The notes under the pieces: model-generated
What the model was told of the DNA's origin: nothing
The model's database searches: none
What the model saw: the letters and a program-made list of their open reading frames with translations, nothing else
In this document: positions 55,491 to 64,000 of the stretch, in pieces
Layout of the letters: each line of letters begins with the position of its first letter
How positions within the stretch are numbered: the first letter of the stretch is position 1
Made by a program: the position numbers and the translations under genes
NCBI RefSeq assembly: GCF_904846315.1
Contig: NZ_CAJHAF010000001.1
Span: 2,728,001-2,792,000 of the forward strand
Reading direction: 5' to 3'
DNA length: 64,000 nucleotides
Source: Psychrobacter jeotgali
GTDB taxonomy: Bacteria > Pseudomonadota > Gammaproteobacteria > Pseudomonadales > Moraxellaceae

Positions 55491-57155
55491 TTAGCCATTT
55501 ATGGACCACTTATTAACCAGTGGATAACGACGCTCGCGCCCAAAGGCTTTATGGCTAATTTTAGTACCAATAGGGGCTTGACGGCGTTTATACTCACTAT
55601 TATCTACCATTTTGATGATTTTAGCGACTATATTAGCATCAAAGCCTTTGTCGATAATATCTTGATAGCCCATATCTTCATCGATATATAAGGTTAAAAT
55701 ACCATCTAATACGTCATAGTCAGGCAGACTATCTTGGTCTTTTTGATCTGGTCGCAGCTCAGCTGACGGCGGGCGAGTAATCACTCTTTCCGGGATAACC
55801 GGTGTATCTTCAAGACGGTTACGATAGTTGGCAAGGTCATAAACTTTTGACTTATAAACATCTTTTAAGACATCAAATCCGCCCGCCATATCCCCATATA
55901 GAGTCGAGTAGCCCACCGCCAATTCGGATTTGTTACCGGTGGTCAGCACTAAGTGTCCAAACTTATTCGACAGCGCCATTAAGACAACTCCGCGTGCGCG
56001 GGCTTGAATATTCTCTTCGGTAGTGTCTGCTGGCGACTGGTTGAATAAGGGGGCAAGGGTATGGCGGATACCTTCGACCGCATCGAAGATAGGGCAGACG
56101 GTATAAGAGACATTCAATCGACGCGCTTGAGCCTGTGCGTCCTCCAAACTGATCTTGGAAGTATATTCATAAGGCATCATAACCGCATAAACTTTATCCG
56201 CACCCAAAGCGTCAACGGCGATACATAAGGTTAACGCCGAATCTATGCCACCTGATAGACCAATCAAGACGCCAGAAAACCCAGAATGATAGACGTAATC
56301 ACGCAAGCCTACCACTAACGCCTGATAAATCTCTGACTCACGGCTGAGGGTCAACGGAGCTTTGGCTTGGGCATCAAACTTAGAGCTACCGACCTCTAAA
56401 GTAGTTAATAGCAACTGCTCGACAAAACGTGAGGCCTCGTGGGCGACCGTGCCATCGGCTTGTACCGCCATCGAACCACCGTCGAATACTAAGTCATCTT
56501 GACCACCCACTGCATTAATATAAACAATAGGCAAGTTATGTTCACGACTACGTTTGGTTAGCATGGCCTTGCGATTGTCTTGTTTCTCCATCTCAAAAGG
56601 TGAAGCGTTTAGACTGACGACAATATCAGCGCCTTGCTTTTTTAGCTCAGCAATGGGCCCTTTTTCCCATAGGTCTTCACAAATGAGCAAGCCAATGGTG
56701 ATACCTTTATAGTCGAATAGTACTTGATTACGGCCTCTATCGAAATAACGACGTTCATCGAATACTCCATAATTAGGCAAGAATTGCTTATGGTAAAACC
56801 CTTTTTGATGACCGTTATGTAGAATAGCAGCGGAGTTAAAAGTACCATGGTGGTCTACATGCGGGTAGCCCACGATCATGACAATATCTTCGATATCACT
56901 CAGTGCTGACAAGGCGCTTTTGACCCGTCCGGAGAGACTAGGACGTAATAGTAAGTCCTGCGGTGGATAACCTATCAAAGCCAGCTCGGGGAAAACGATG
57001 ACATCAGCGCCTTGATCTCGTGCTTGCAATGCTAAAGTACGCATTTTTTCAGCGTTAGCGGTAATATCGCCGACTAAAAAATGTGACTGCGCTAAAGCAA
57101 AAGTGACCGTATTTGGAGGCGGTGTCAGGTTGGGATTATCAGTGTCTTTTGACAT
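55491..57155 (-). CDS. nadE: Glutamine-dependent NAD+ synthetase
   Basis: A 554-residue two-domain enzyme. The N-terminal nitrilase-type glutaminase (~15-265) has Glu in VFPELALIGYPPQ, Lys in YHKQFLPNYGVFDERRYF, and the nucleophile Cys in LLICEDLWE. The C-terminal NAD synthase domain has the P-loop GLSGGIDSALTL (~300) and TTGNKSELAVGYSTLYGDM. It amidates deamido-NAD with glutamine, the last step of NAD synthesis. Length is normal for the bacterial ~550-residue type. It is monocistronic with a strong terminator. Confidence 0.95.
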   Translation of the reverse strand: MSKDTDNPNLTPPPNTVTFALAQSHFLVGDITANAEKMRTLALQARDQGADVIVFPELALIGYPPQDLLLRPSLSGRVKSALSALSDIEDIVMIVGYPHVDHHGTFNSAAILHNGHQKGFYHKQFLPNYGVFDERRYFDRGRNQVLFDYKGITIGLLICEDLWEKGPIAELKKQGADIVVSLNASPFEMEKQDNRKAMLTKRSREHNLPIVYINAVGGQDDLVFDGGSMAVQADGTVAHEASRFVEQLLLTTLEVGSSKFDAQAKAPLTLSRESEIYQALVVGLRDYVYHSGFSGVLIGLSGGIDSALTLCIAVDALGADKVYAVMMPYEYTSKISLEDAQAQARRLNVSYTVCPIFDAVEGIRHTLAPLFNQSPADTTEENIQARARGVVLMALSNKFGHLVLTTGNKSELAVGYSTLYGDMAGGFDVLKDVYKSKVYDLANYRNRLEDTPVIPERVITRPPSAELRPDQKDQDSLPDYDVLDGILTLYIDEDMGYQDIIDKGFDANIVAKIIKMVDNSEYKRRQAPIGTKISHKAFGRERRYPLVNKWSING

Positions 57156-57823
57156 TGTTATTGTTCCTATCTATATATTATTTAGAATTTAAGGGGTGTT
57201 AAAAGATTTAAATATTGCACTCAAGTTATAAATATTAAAAATTAACTAAAAAAATTATGCCGTCAGCAATGCGCTGTCTGCATAGATAACGCTTAGCTAT
57301 AAGCGCTGCTAAAGCCAGTTATCAACTGTAGTATTTTAAAGGTGTTGATAGAATAGACTAAGTGCTAGAATGACATTTAAATGCTGTTAAATAGTTAAAA
57401 CAACATTAATTAATCACTTTAGTATAACATCAATTGTTAATGCTACGAAAACGTAGCAGTATTTTGTCCGCTTTAATCGATAACTTTTTGTATAAAAAAA
57501 TGATAAATAAAACAGATTAAATAATAGCCATTTAGTTATTATCTTATTGATAATCCTACTGTTGACTAGCTATTTACTATGGATGAAATTGTAAGTAAAA
57601 ATTACAACTCAACATTATTTATTTATAATATCTTATTGCATAATGAACTTTAACAGCTAAGTTTATTCGTTTATAACTATCAATCGCTATCAAATTTATA
57701 TTATTTTGCCAATTGCCAATAGATATCGTTTATAAAAATACTTTGTAAACTAATGTCTGGGTGTTTATATGTTTTTCAGTGGAATCATATTAGATTTTAC
57801 TGTCAATTTTTGGTTTATTTTCT
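57156..57823. other. 668-bp AT-rich region without a gene
   Basis: The divergent promoter region of nadE and the AI-2E family gene. It is strongly AT-rich and has no plausible coding frame on either strand. A perfect 7-bp hairpin TGCTACG-AAAA-CGTAGCA lies at 57441-57458, followed by TATTTTG. Confidence 0.45.
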
Positions 57824-58984
57824 ATGATTGAAAACTGGACAAAAGAGGTGGTGATTCAGCGTTTACTAGCAATAACTTTGCTGGTAGCGCTGTTTATTTT
57901 ATGCTTTCAGGTGGTACAGTTTTTTATTGTGCCGGCATTGTGGGCGGCGATTTTGGCCTACGTAACTTTTCCTATTTATAAGTTCTTTCACAAAAAGGCA
58001 AAGTTTGGTCCCAGTTTTAGCGCTGGCATCATGACCGTTAGCATCTCCTTAATTATCGGGGTGCCTCTGGTTATAGGGGTATTCATCTTACAGCAGGAGG
58101 CGCTTAGCCTTTATAGCAACTTTATCTACCGAATTAAAGCGGGCTATCTTGACGTCCCTGAATCTATCAAAGATTTACCAGTGATTGGTCAACAAATTAA
58201 AGATACCTTATGGCGCATCAATCAAAACCCTGAAGGGACATTGGAAGCCTTTAGAAACTGGATCCAGTCGCATCTCTATTATGGCAAGGTGGCGCTTGAT
58301 GTGGTTCTAAGTAGCCTGACCAAGCTTGGCATGGCATTGATGACCCTATTCTTTTTTTATCGTGATGGTATTAGTCTGGTGCGGCAAATTCGTCAAGCGC
58401 TACGCAACATCATTGGCAATCGTATCGATGGTTATATCGACTCGGTTGGTATGACTACGCGGGCGGTGGTGTATGGCATCGGTCTGACGGCGCTAGCTCA
58501 GGCTTTACTCGCTGGTGTGGGCTACTACTTTGCTGATGCTCCGAGTCCTATTTTATTAACTATTCTTACTTTTGTGATTGCTTTAATCCCATTTGGTACG
58601 CCATTCGTTTGGGGCGCAGTGTCAGTTTGGTTACTGAGTCAAGGGCAGACTTTAGAAGGTATTGGGCTGGGCTTATGGGGTATGTTAGTAGTCAGCTGGG
58701 TGGATAATTTGATTCGGCCTATTGTCATCAGCGGCGCTACCAAGATTCCATTTATCATTATCTTTATTGGGGTCTTAGGGGGACTGACCGCTTTTGGTTT
58801 TGTCGGTCTATTTATTGGCCCAGTCGTATTGGCTATTGGACTTGCCGTCTGGCGTGAATGGATATCTCAACATGAAAATGAGATATTTGCACCAAAAGAG
58901 CGCACCCTTACTAATAATCAAATGTTATTAAAATTTGATGAGTACGACCAAGACAATAAAAATGATAAGCCTAATAAATCATAA
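57824..58984 (+). CDS. AI-2E family transporter (PF01594-type permease)
   Basis: A 386-residue membrane protein of the AI-2E/YdiK type. Two hydrophobic hairpins lie at the start (~12-85), a cytoplasmic-type middle at ~95-150, and five or six helices from ~165. The family signature region ALIPFGTPFVWGAVSVWLL (~250) and IRPIVISGATKIPFIIIFIGVLGG, seen here as IRPIVISGATKIPF, are clear. The C-terminal ~35 residues are charged. Despite the name, most members are not shown to export AI-2; some act as sodium/proton antiporters. There is no clear ribosome binding site before the ATG. pdxB follows after 57 bases. Confidence 0.88.
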   Translation: MIENWTKEVVIQRLLAITLLVALFILCFQVVQFFIVPALWAAILAYVTFPIYKFFHKKAKFGPSFSAGIMTVSISLIIGVPLVIGVFILQQEALSLYSNFIYRIKAGYLDVPESIKDLPVIGQQIKDTLWRINQNPEGTLEAFRNWIQSHLYYGKVALDVVLSSLTKLGMALMTLFFFYRDGISLVRQIRQALRNIIGNRIDGYIDSVGMTTRAVVYGIGLTALAQALLAGVGYYFADAPSPILLTILTFVIALIPFGTPFVWGAVSVWLLSQGQTLEGIGLGLWGMLVVSWVDNLIRPIVISGATKIPFIIIFIGVLGGLTAFGFVGLFIGPVVLAIGLAVWREWISQHENEIFAPKERTLTNNQMLLKFDEYDQDNKNDKPNKS

Positions 58985-59041
58985 TGATTTAAAGCTGAAA
59001 GTTAAGACCTTATAAACAAACAATTATAAAGGAGCTTATTT

Positions 59042-60163
59042 ATGACTAATAAGCTTACTATCCTCGCTGATAGTAATATTGCCAGTCTTGATGATTTTTT
59101 TAATACTGAGGCGCTGGCAGCAACCCATCTTCAAGAAGTGGACGTCATCAAAGTAGCTGGGCGTGATATCAATGCGGCACTACTCGCGCAGATAGAACCT
59201 GAGGTACTACTGGTGCGCTCGGTAACGCCGGTAAATGAGGCTTTGTTAGCAAACAATCAAAGCGTTCACTTTGTGGGCTCTGCCACCTTAGGCACTGATC
59301 ATGTCGATCAGCCGTATTTAGCGGCGCGTAATATCACCTTTGCCAATGCCGCTGGCAGTAGTAAGCATTCGGTCGCCCAGTATGTGCTGAGCGCTATAAT
59401 GACCCTGCATCCCGAGTATTGGCAGCAGTCCATGACACTAGGTATTATCGGCTTAGGTAACATCGGTAGCACTCTTGCGCAGTACGCTGACGATTTAGGC
59501 TGGCAAGTATTAGGCTATGATCCTTTATTGCCGGTGTCAAACCTGAATAACGCCAGCTTTGAGCAGGTCATTAACCAAAGTGATGTCATCAGTTTACATG
59601 TACCGCTCACCGATAAAAAACATAATGATAATCAAGATAATCAAATCAGTAGTGATTACCCCACGCGCCATTTAATAGATCAAAGCGCATTAAATATGAT
59701 GCCAGCTCAAACGCTGTTGATTAATAGCGCCCGTGGACCAGTCATTGATAACGCTGCGCTTGTAGCGGATATCCAAAAAAGTAATAGGCAAGTCGTACTC
59801 GACGTATTTGAAGATGAACCACAAATAGCCGAACAGCTACTTTCTAAGCTAGCTCTTGCTACTCCGCATATTGCTGGCTATAGCTTGGAGGGTAAGCTGC
59901 GCGGCACTCAAATGATTTATGAGGCTTTCTGCGCACATATGGATATACTGCCCAAGCAGTCTATGCATCATCTGCTCCCTGTTAATATGTACCTTTGGTC
60001 GGAGTTAAAATCGCATCCAGATAAATTGCCCAAGTTCTATGACATCAGGCAAGATGATCAGCAGCTACGTGCCCAGTGTAAGGAAGGTCAGGTAAATGGG
60101 CAGGACTTTGATAATCTGCGCCGTGACTATCATTTGCGCCGTGAATGGCAGTTTGGTAATTGA
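59042..60163 (+). CDS. pdxB: Erythronate-4-phosphate dehydrogenase
   Basis: A 373-residue D-isomer-specific 2-hydroxyacid dehydrogenase. The NAD-binding motif is GLGNIGSTLAQYADDLG (~138-154). The catalytic Arg is in NSARGPVIDN, Glu in DVFEDEP and His in TPHIAGYSLEGKLRGT. The last of these and the C-terminal dimerisation domain are specific to PdxB rather than SerA or other family members. It performs the second step of pyridoxal phosphate synthesis. AAAGGAG precedes the ATG. epmA follows after 28 bases. PLP-binding YggS is encoded in the same neighbourhood. Confidence 0.93.
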   Translation: MTNKLTILADSNIASLDDFFNTEALAATHLQEVDVIKVAGRDINAALLAQIEPEVLLVRSVTPVNEALLANNQSVHFVGSATLGTDHVDQPYLAARNITFANAAGSSKHSVAQYVLSAIMTLHPEYWQQSMTLGIIGLGNIGSTLAQYADDLGWQVLGYDPLLPVSNLNNASFEQVINQSDVISLHVPLTDKKHNDNQDNQISSDYPTRHLIDQSALNMMPAQTLLINSARGPVIDNAALVADIQKSNRQVVLDVFEDEPQIAEQLLSKLALATPHIAGYSLEGKLRGTQMIYEAFCAHMDILPKQSMHHLLPVNMYLWSELKSHPDKLPKFYDIRQDDQQLRAQCKEGQVNGQDFDNLRRDYHLRREWQFGN

Positions 60164-60191
60164 GCACAAATAGGACAGGAATAAATGAGCA

Positions 60192-61283
60192 ATGAGCGTA
60201 AATCCCTTTAACGTAGACGCTGTTGAAAACAATATTAATCATAAGCCTAATAACAATATTAATAGTAATGAGGCTAAAAGTTATGCTCCGACTATGACTT
60301 TAGCCATGGCAAAAAAACGCGCGCAGCTGTTAGCGGATATTCGTAAGTTCTTCGCGCAGCGGCAAGTATTAGAGGTGCAAACGCCGATGCTTTCGCAAGC
60401 GGGCAATACCGATACCTTTTTGCAATCCGTAGCGGCTAATGTCACTTATCAAGATAAGGCGCAGATGTTTTATTTGCATACCTCGCCTGAATTTGCCATG
60501 AAGCGTTTGCTGGCCAGCTGGCAAGTGGCTATTTATCAGATTTGCCCCGTGTTTCGTGATAACGAGATAGGAACACAGCATAATATTGAATTTACTATGC
60601 TGGAGTGGTATCAACCGGGTTATAGTTTGACGGATTTAGCGGAGGAGTTGGGTCAACTGCTAGAAGTGTTATATGGTTATCCTATCGTTATGAGTCATTA
60701 TCGCTATGTCGATGCTTTTATGGACTATGTAGGTATCCATCCGCTGACCGCTAGTATTGAAGCACTACAAGCTGTTGCCGAAGATAAAGGCTTAGCAGGT
60801 TTAAATTTTGAGATAACGCCCATTAATAATGAGACGAATGAGCAAGAAGACTTGATAGATATCCGCCAAAGCTGGCTGGATCTGTTATTTAGTCATATTG
60901 TTGAGCCTAATTTAGGCCATAATCTGCCCACTTTGATTATTGATTATCCGCCAGCTACTGCAGCTTTGGCAAAGACTGCTATAGATAAAGAGGGTAATCT
61001 AGTCGCCAAGCGTTTTGAGCTGTATATCAAAGGCATTGAGATTGCCAACGCTTATGATGAATTAGCTGATGGGCAAGCTTTGCGTCAGCGTTTTGAGCAG
61101 GATAATATCTTACGCCGCCATCACGGTTTGCCGTCGATGCCTATAGATGAGCATTTATTGAAGGCAAGTGATGATTTGCCTGCTTGTAGCGGCATAGCGG
61201 TTGGTTTAGATCGATTGCTGATGGTGATTAGTTCGGCTGATAGTCTACAAGAGGTCATTCCTTTCCCTAGTGGTTTGGCTTAG
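60192..61283 (+). CDS. epmA: Elongation factor P lysine--(R)-beta-lysine ligase EpmA
   Basis: A 363-residue class II lysyl-tRNA synthetase-like enzyme without the tRNA-binding OB domain. Motif 2 is PVFRDNEIGTQHNIEFTMLE and motif 3 is GIAVGLDRLLMV; the start KKRAQLLADIRKFFAQRQVLEVQTP, here its core RQVLEVQTPMLS, matches GenX/PoxA. It attaches beta-lysine to EF-P so that ribosomes pass polyproline stretches; PilY1 here ends in a Pro-rich tail. A ~35-residue Asn-rich lead is extra. EpmB and EF-P are not in the window. A strong terminator follows. Confidence 0.93.
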   Translation: MSVNPFNVDAVENNINHKPNNNINSNEAKSYAPTMTLAMAKKRAQLLADIRKFFAQRQVLEVQTPMLSQAGNTDTFLQSVAANVTYQDKAQMFYLHTSPEFAMKRLLASWQVAIYQICPVFRDNEIGTQHNIEFTMLEWYQPGYSLTDLAEELGQLLEVLYGYPIVMSHYRYVDAFMDYVGIHPLTASIEALQAVAEDKGLAGLNFEITPINNETNEQEDLIDIRQSWLDLLFSHIVEPNLGHNLPTLIIDYPPATAALAKTAIDKEGNLVAKRFELYIKGIEIANAYDELADGQALRQRFEQDNILRRHHGLPSMPIDEHLLKASDDLPACSGIAVGLDRLLMVISSADSLQEVIPFPSGLA

Positions 61284-61339
61284 GTTGATGGTATTAGGTT
61301 TATTACTCAGTAAATCCTACTTTAATCCCAGCACAAGTA

Positions 61340-61371
61340 AAAGCGGGCAAACCAAAAGGTTCGCCCGCTTT
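61340..61371. terminator. Bidirectional terminator between epmA and the SDR gene
   Basis: AAAGCGGGC (61340-61348) pairs with GCCCGCTTT (61363-61371), with an inner AACC/GGTT helix. Short A and T tracts flank it on both sides. Confidence 0.8.
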
Positions 61372-61417
61372 ATTACTATTTATTACCATGCTATTTTTGA
61401 CTTACTAAGCTAAGCGC

Positions 61418-62056
61418 TTATAGGTTTGCAATAGCTTGTTTAATCTCAGTATCGCCATTTTGCATGTGGAATACTTTTTTGCTGGCATTATCGGCATTAA
61501 GTACGGCAGCTAGAGTCGCAGCTACGTCTTCAATCGAGTTTTCGCCAGCCTCATTCGTGTTTATAGCAATTTTACCAGTACCAGCACGTTCTTTTAGGGC
61601 ACCGGGTTGGACGATGGTGTAATCCAAAGTGCTGTCGTTAACCAACCAGTTATCGGCATAGTGCTTACCGATGTAATATTCTTTTAATTCAGCAATGGCA
61701 GGATTATCCCATTTGCTGGTATCCATTGAGTATACTGAGCTCAGCATAATATAACGCTGAATGCCTTTATCCTGAGCAGCTTGCATGGTTTTGACGGCAC
61801 CATGCAGATCGACTTCTAGTATATCTTTGCCACCAGAGCCGGCTACAAAATAAACGGCTTCGATATCATCGTCCATTTGTTTTTGAATCTCATCTTTATT
61901 AGCGGTAAGATCCAAGTCTAATTGGCTGTAGTTGCTGTTATCGAATAGTTGTTTATCTTGGCGAGTCGTACCGATGACTTGGTGGTTATCGTCTAATAAT
62001 TGCTCGACTAATTTACCGCCAACACGGCCACTAGCACCTATAACTAAAATTTTCAT
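61418..62056 (-). CDS. NAD(P)-binding atypical SDR / NmrA-like oxidoreductase
   Basis: A 212-residue Rossmann protein. The NAD(P) loop is VIGASGRVGGKLVEQLL (~4-20). FVAGSGGKDILEVD and LSSVYSMDTSKW mark the central strands, and YYIGKHYADNWL holds the Tyr-x3-Lys. The C-terminal VQPGALKERAGTGKIAI is typical of the YwnB/HSCARG-like atypical SDR group. These proteins may be flavin reductases or redox sensors; the substrate is not known. AGGAAA precedes the ATG at good spacing. It is monocistronic. Confidence 0.85.
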   Translation of the reverse strand: MKILVIGASGRVGGKLVEQLLDDNHQVIGTTRQDKQLFDNSNYSQLDLDLTANKDEIQKQMDDDIEAVYFVAGSGGKDILEVDLHGAVKTMQAAQDKGIQRYIMLSSVYSMDTSKWDNPAIAELKEYYIGKHYADNWLVNDSTLDYTIVQPGALKERAGTGKIAINTNEAGENSIEDVAATLAAVLNADNASKKVFHMQNGDTEIKQAIANL

Positions 62057-62299
62057 ATTATTTCCTATTATTGTTAATGTATTTTAAGAAGTTAGCAAAA
62101 GTTATTCATTTTTAATTTTGATTTATTGCTAATAACTAGGTATACAATAACAAAAAAAGTTGACGCACTCAGTTATGATAAGTGGCTATTAAATTATGTT
62201 TGGTTGCAGAATGTAAGGGTTTGCAAGATATAAAAGAGGATAAGCTATAAAAGAAAATAGTGAGCCTTAAATGTTGGCAGATTAACGAATTAACAGATA

Positions 62300-62749
62300 T
62301 TAACGAACCAAACGATTAAGGCCATCAGCAAAGGCTTTTTTATCACGATCGCCATAAGGCTTTTGCCCGCTCATCTCTTGGAGTTCTAACACCCCAGTAC
62401 CGCGCATGGTGTCCATAAAGTCGCGCATGTTGAGCTTTTGCTTGATGTTATTCTTATCGTAAACCACCCCGCGCGCCGTGAGTACTTTACCGCCTTTATC
62501 GAGAATGTCATTAGCTAAAGGAATGTCGCTAGTAATCGCCAAATCGCCGGCTTGAATATTTTCGGCGATATAATCATCGGCTTTATCAAACCCTTGCGGC
62601 ACCACGGTCATCACTAATAATGGCGATTTACGTAGTTTAATCGGCTGATTGGCGACGAATATCGCCACCGTCTTGGTACGCTCAGCAGTTTTTATAATCA
62701 AGTCTTTGGCGATCAGAGGTACTGAGTCCGCATCTACCCAAATTTGCAT
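62300..62749 (-). CDS. yaiI: YaiI/YqxD family (DUF188) protein
   Basis: A 149-residue DUF188 protein. The start MQIWVDADSVPLIAKDLI is diagnostic (DADxxP), followed by VPQGFDKADDYIAENIQAGD, seen here as GFDKADDYIAEN, and TSDIPLANDILDKGG. The Asp-rich pocket and PIN/NYN-like fold suggest a nuclease, but no activity is established. ATG 62749 overlaps the purK stop by one base (TAATG), so the two are translationally coupled. Confidence 0.9.
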   Translation of the reverse strand: MQIWVDADSVPLIAKDLIIKTAERTKTVAIFVANQPIKLRKSPLLVMTVVPQGFDKADDYIAENIQAGDLAITSDIPLANDILDKGGKVLTARGVVYDKNNIKQKLNMRDFMDTMRGTGVLELQEMSGQKPYGDRDKKAFADGLNRLVR

Positions 62750-63999
62750 TATTTTTTAGCCTCTTTACGCTCATTATCCGTTTGCTTTTTAGTATTAGCT
62801 TTTTGATTATCCATATCTCTGTCTTTTTGAAGTTGCTCAGCTTCAGCGTCGCTAACAGTGGTATCACTAACAATAGCGTCGGTATCAGCAACTTCAACTT
62901 TATCATCAGCTTCACTTTGAGCATTGCTATTGGTATTGAGATTCTTTTCCAGACCCACTTTATTGGGTAATACCGCAATCAGCTGATCTAATGCCGTGTC
63001 TAAGTCCGCAACGTCATTAGGCATTAAGGTAATATGGGCGATTTTACGCTCTTCACGTTCCTGTTTATGATAGCTGTGATAATGAGCGCCATCGATAGCG
63101 GCGACAGCACTGATATCAGGATATTGTCCCAATACGTTGACCATAATGGCGGGATGAATATTATCCGTATCCCCCAAAGGCAGGCCTACAACGGCACGGA
63201 TATGGTTCTCAAATTGACTGGTAATGGCGCCCTCAATACTCCAGTGTCCAGAATTATGTACCCGCGGGGCAATCTCATTAGCCAGCAAATAGTCATGTCC
63301 ACGCTCATCTTTACTGACGAATAATTCAAGTGCCATTACGCCGACATAATTTAAATGATTCATCAGGGTAGTCATAGAAGCTTTTGCTTGTGCAAATAAA
63401 TGACTGGTACCTACGGCTGGTGCTTGTGTCTTGGCTAAAATCCCGTGATGATGATGGTTTTCTACCAGATCGTAACAGCGTACGCTGCCATCTTGTCCAC
63501 GGGCGGCTATAATAGAAACTTCACGGCTAAAATGAATAAAGCCTTCTGCAATTAAAGGAGCAGGCGTTGGGGTTAAGCTGCCTTTACCACTAACCGCATC
63601 TTTTAACGCATGCCACGCCTCATTAATATCTTCTTGCTGTTTTATGACGTACTGACCTTTGCCATCATAACCGCCACGACTGGTCTTGAGCACAATAGGT
63701 AGACCCAATTGCTCACAGGCTTGCTTAAGCTCCTTTAGTGAGCTGACCGCCATAAAAGGCACGGTAGCGATATCTAAATCGTTAAATAGCTGTTTTTCTT
63801 TTAAACGGTCTTGAGCGATATCAAGGGCAATGGGGGGCGGAAACATACCTTGCTTGTGCTTATCAGCGGACAGTTTTGCGAGCTTTTCAACCGTTGCAGT
63901 CGGCGTATTTTCAAACTCTAAAGTAAAAACATCCGCCGCCGTAATAAAATCTTCTAATTGCTCGCTACTATAAACTTGTCCATATAGGCTAGCGGGGCA
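62749..63999 (-). CDS. purK: 5-(Carboxyamino)imidazole ribonucleotide synthase PurK (5' end outside window)
   Basis: The ATP-grasp enzyme that carboxylates AIR in purine synthesis. An in-frame stretch continues upstream of the ATG at 63846 to the window edge and contains TLEFENTP, the PurK N-domain signature, so the gene starts beyond 64000 and the visible part is ~416 codons. ATP-grasp marks include PIVLKTSRGGYDGKGQYVIK and NEIAPRVHNSGHWSIEGA. The usual PurK end is followed by an extra ~65-residue charged, Asp/Lys/Gln-rich tail (ending KEAKK). It is upstream of yaiI by a one-base overlap. purE is not in the window. Confidence 0.93.
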   Translation of the reverse strand, partial: CPASLYGQVYSSEQLEDFITAADVFTLEFENTPTATVEKLAKLSADKHKQGMFPPPIALDIAQDRLKEKQLFNDLDIATVPFMAVSSLKELKQACEQLGLPIVLKTSRGGYDGKGQYVIKQQEDINEAWHALKDAVSGKGSLTPTPAPLIAEGFIHFSREVSIIAARGQDGSVRCYDLVENHHHHGILAKTQAPAVGTSHLFAQAKASMTTLMNHLNYVGVMALELFVSKDERGHDYLLANEIAPRVHNSGHWSIEGAITSQFENHIRAVVGLPLGDTDNIHPAIMVNVLGQYPDISAVAAIDGAHYHSYHKQEREERKIAHITLMPNDVADLDTALDQLIAVLPNKVGLEKNLNTNSNAQSEADDKVEVADTDAIVSDTTVSDAEAEQLQKDRDMDNQKANTKKQTDNERKEAKK

Positions 64000-64000
64000 A

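Noticed and set aside
1..64000. tRNA genes, CRISPR arrays, insertion sequences or prophage
   Set aside because: I saw no tRNA-like T-arm, spaced repeat array, transposase or integrase motif anywhere in the window.

Overview
The window looks like chromosomal core sequence of a Psychrobacter-like member of the Moraxellaceae (Gammaproteobacteria). This rests on low-to-moderate G+C, a mutS-fdxA pair, an rne/rluC divergent pair, a fur/bamE divergent pair, a pilT/pilU pair beside yggS, and a Pseudomonas-type minor pilin cluster. The species call is inference. I see no rRNA, tRNA, CRISPR array, transposase, integrase or prophage gene.

Layout. 1-9.5 kb: an AraC-type regulator, an unrecognised 348-residue protein, two isolated type II secretion genes (gspF, gspG), a free-standing DsbD-alpha-like protein followed by full-length DsbD, and outer membrane phospholipase A. 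9.5-21 kb: comF, then a type IV pilus block (fimT/gspH-like, pilV, pilW, pilX, pilY1, two pilE-like pilins). Next comes a major pilin gene with its own sigma-54-type promoter, and a TfpX/TfpZ accessory gene. 21-30 kb: a membrane-fused spermidine-synthase-like protein, a palindromic REP-like element, two tandem 7Fe ferredoxins, mutS and secA. 30-37 kb: a lipoprotein, two DUF2382 stress-type proteins, a thiolase, homoserine dehydrogenase and DsbC. 37-45 kb: a DUF808 membrane protein, a very long RNase E, rluC, a HAD phosphatase and engB. 46-53 kb: cytochromes c5 and c4, a degenerate NSS-like membrane protein coupled to rnfH, bamE, fur, pilU and pilT. 53-64 kb: yggS, a CNNM/CorC protein, nadE, an AI-2E family permease, pdxB, epmA, an SDR, yaiI, and purK running off the right edge.

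How the genes work together. Three themes recur. The first is type IV pilus assembly: minor pilins and the PilY1 adhesin, the major pilin with its accessory gene, and the PilT/PilU retraction motors, in two blocks 30 kb apart. The second is periplasmic redox and envelope work: DsbD plus a DsbD-alpha paralogue, DsbC, c-type cytochromes, BamE, PldA and SecA. The third is housekeeping in RNA decay and modification, mismatch repair, NAD, PLP and purine synthesis.

No wholly new multi-gene system is evident. The best leads are the sigma-54 pilin promoter with its upstream TGTCA array, the DsbD-alpha duplication, the compact NSS-like protein fused by overlap to rnfH, the REP-like palindrome, and the orphan gspF/gspG pair beside an unknown gene.
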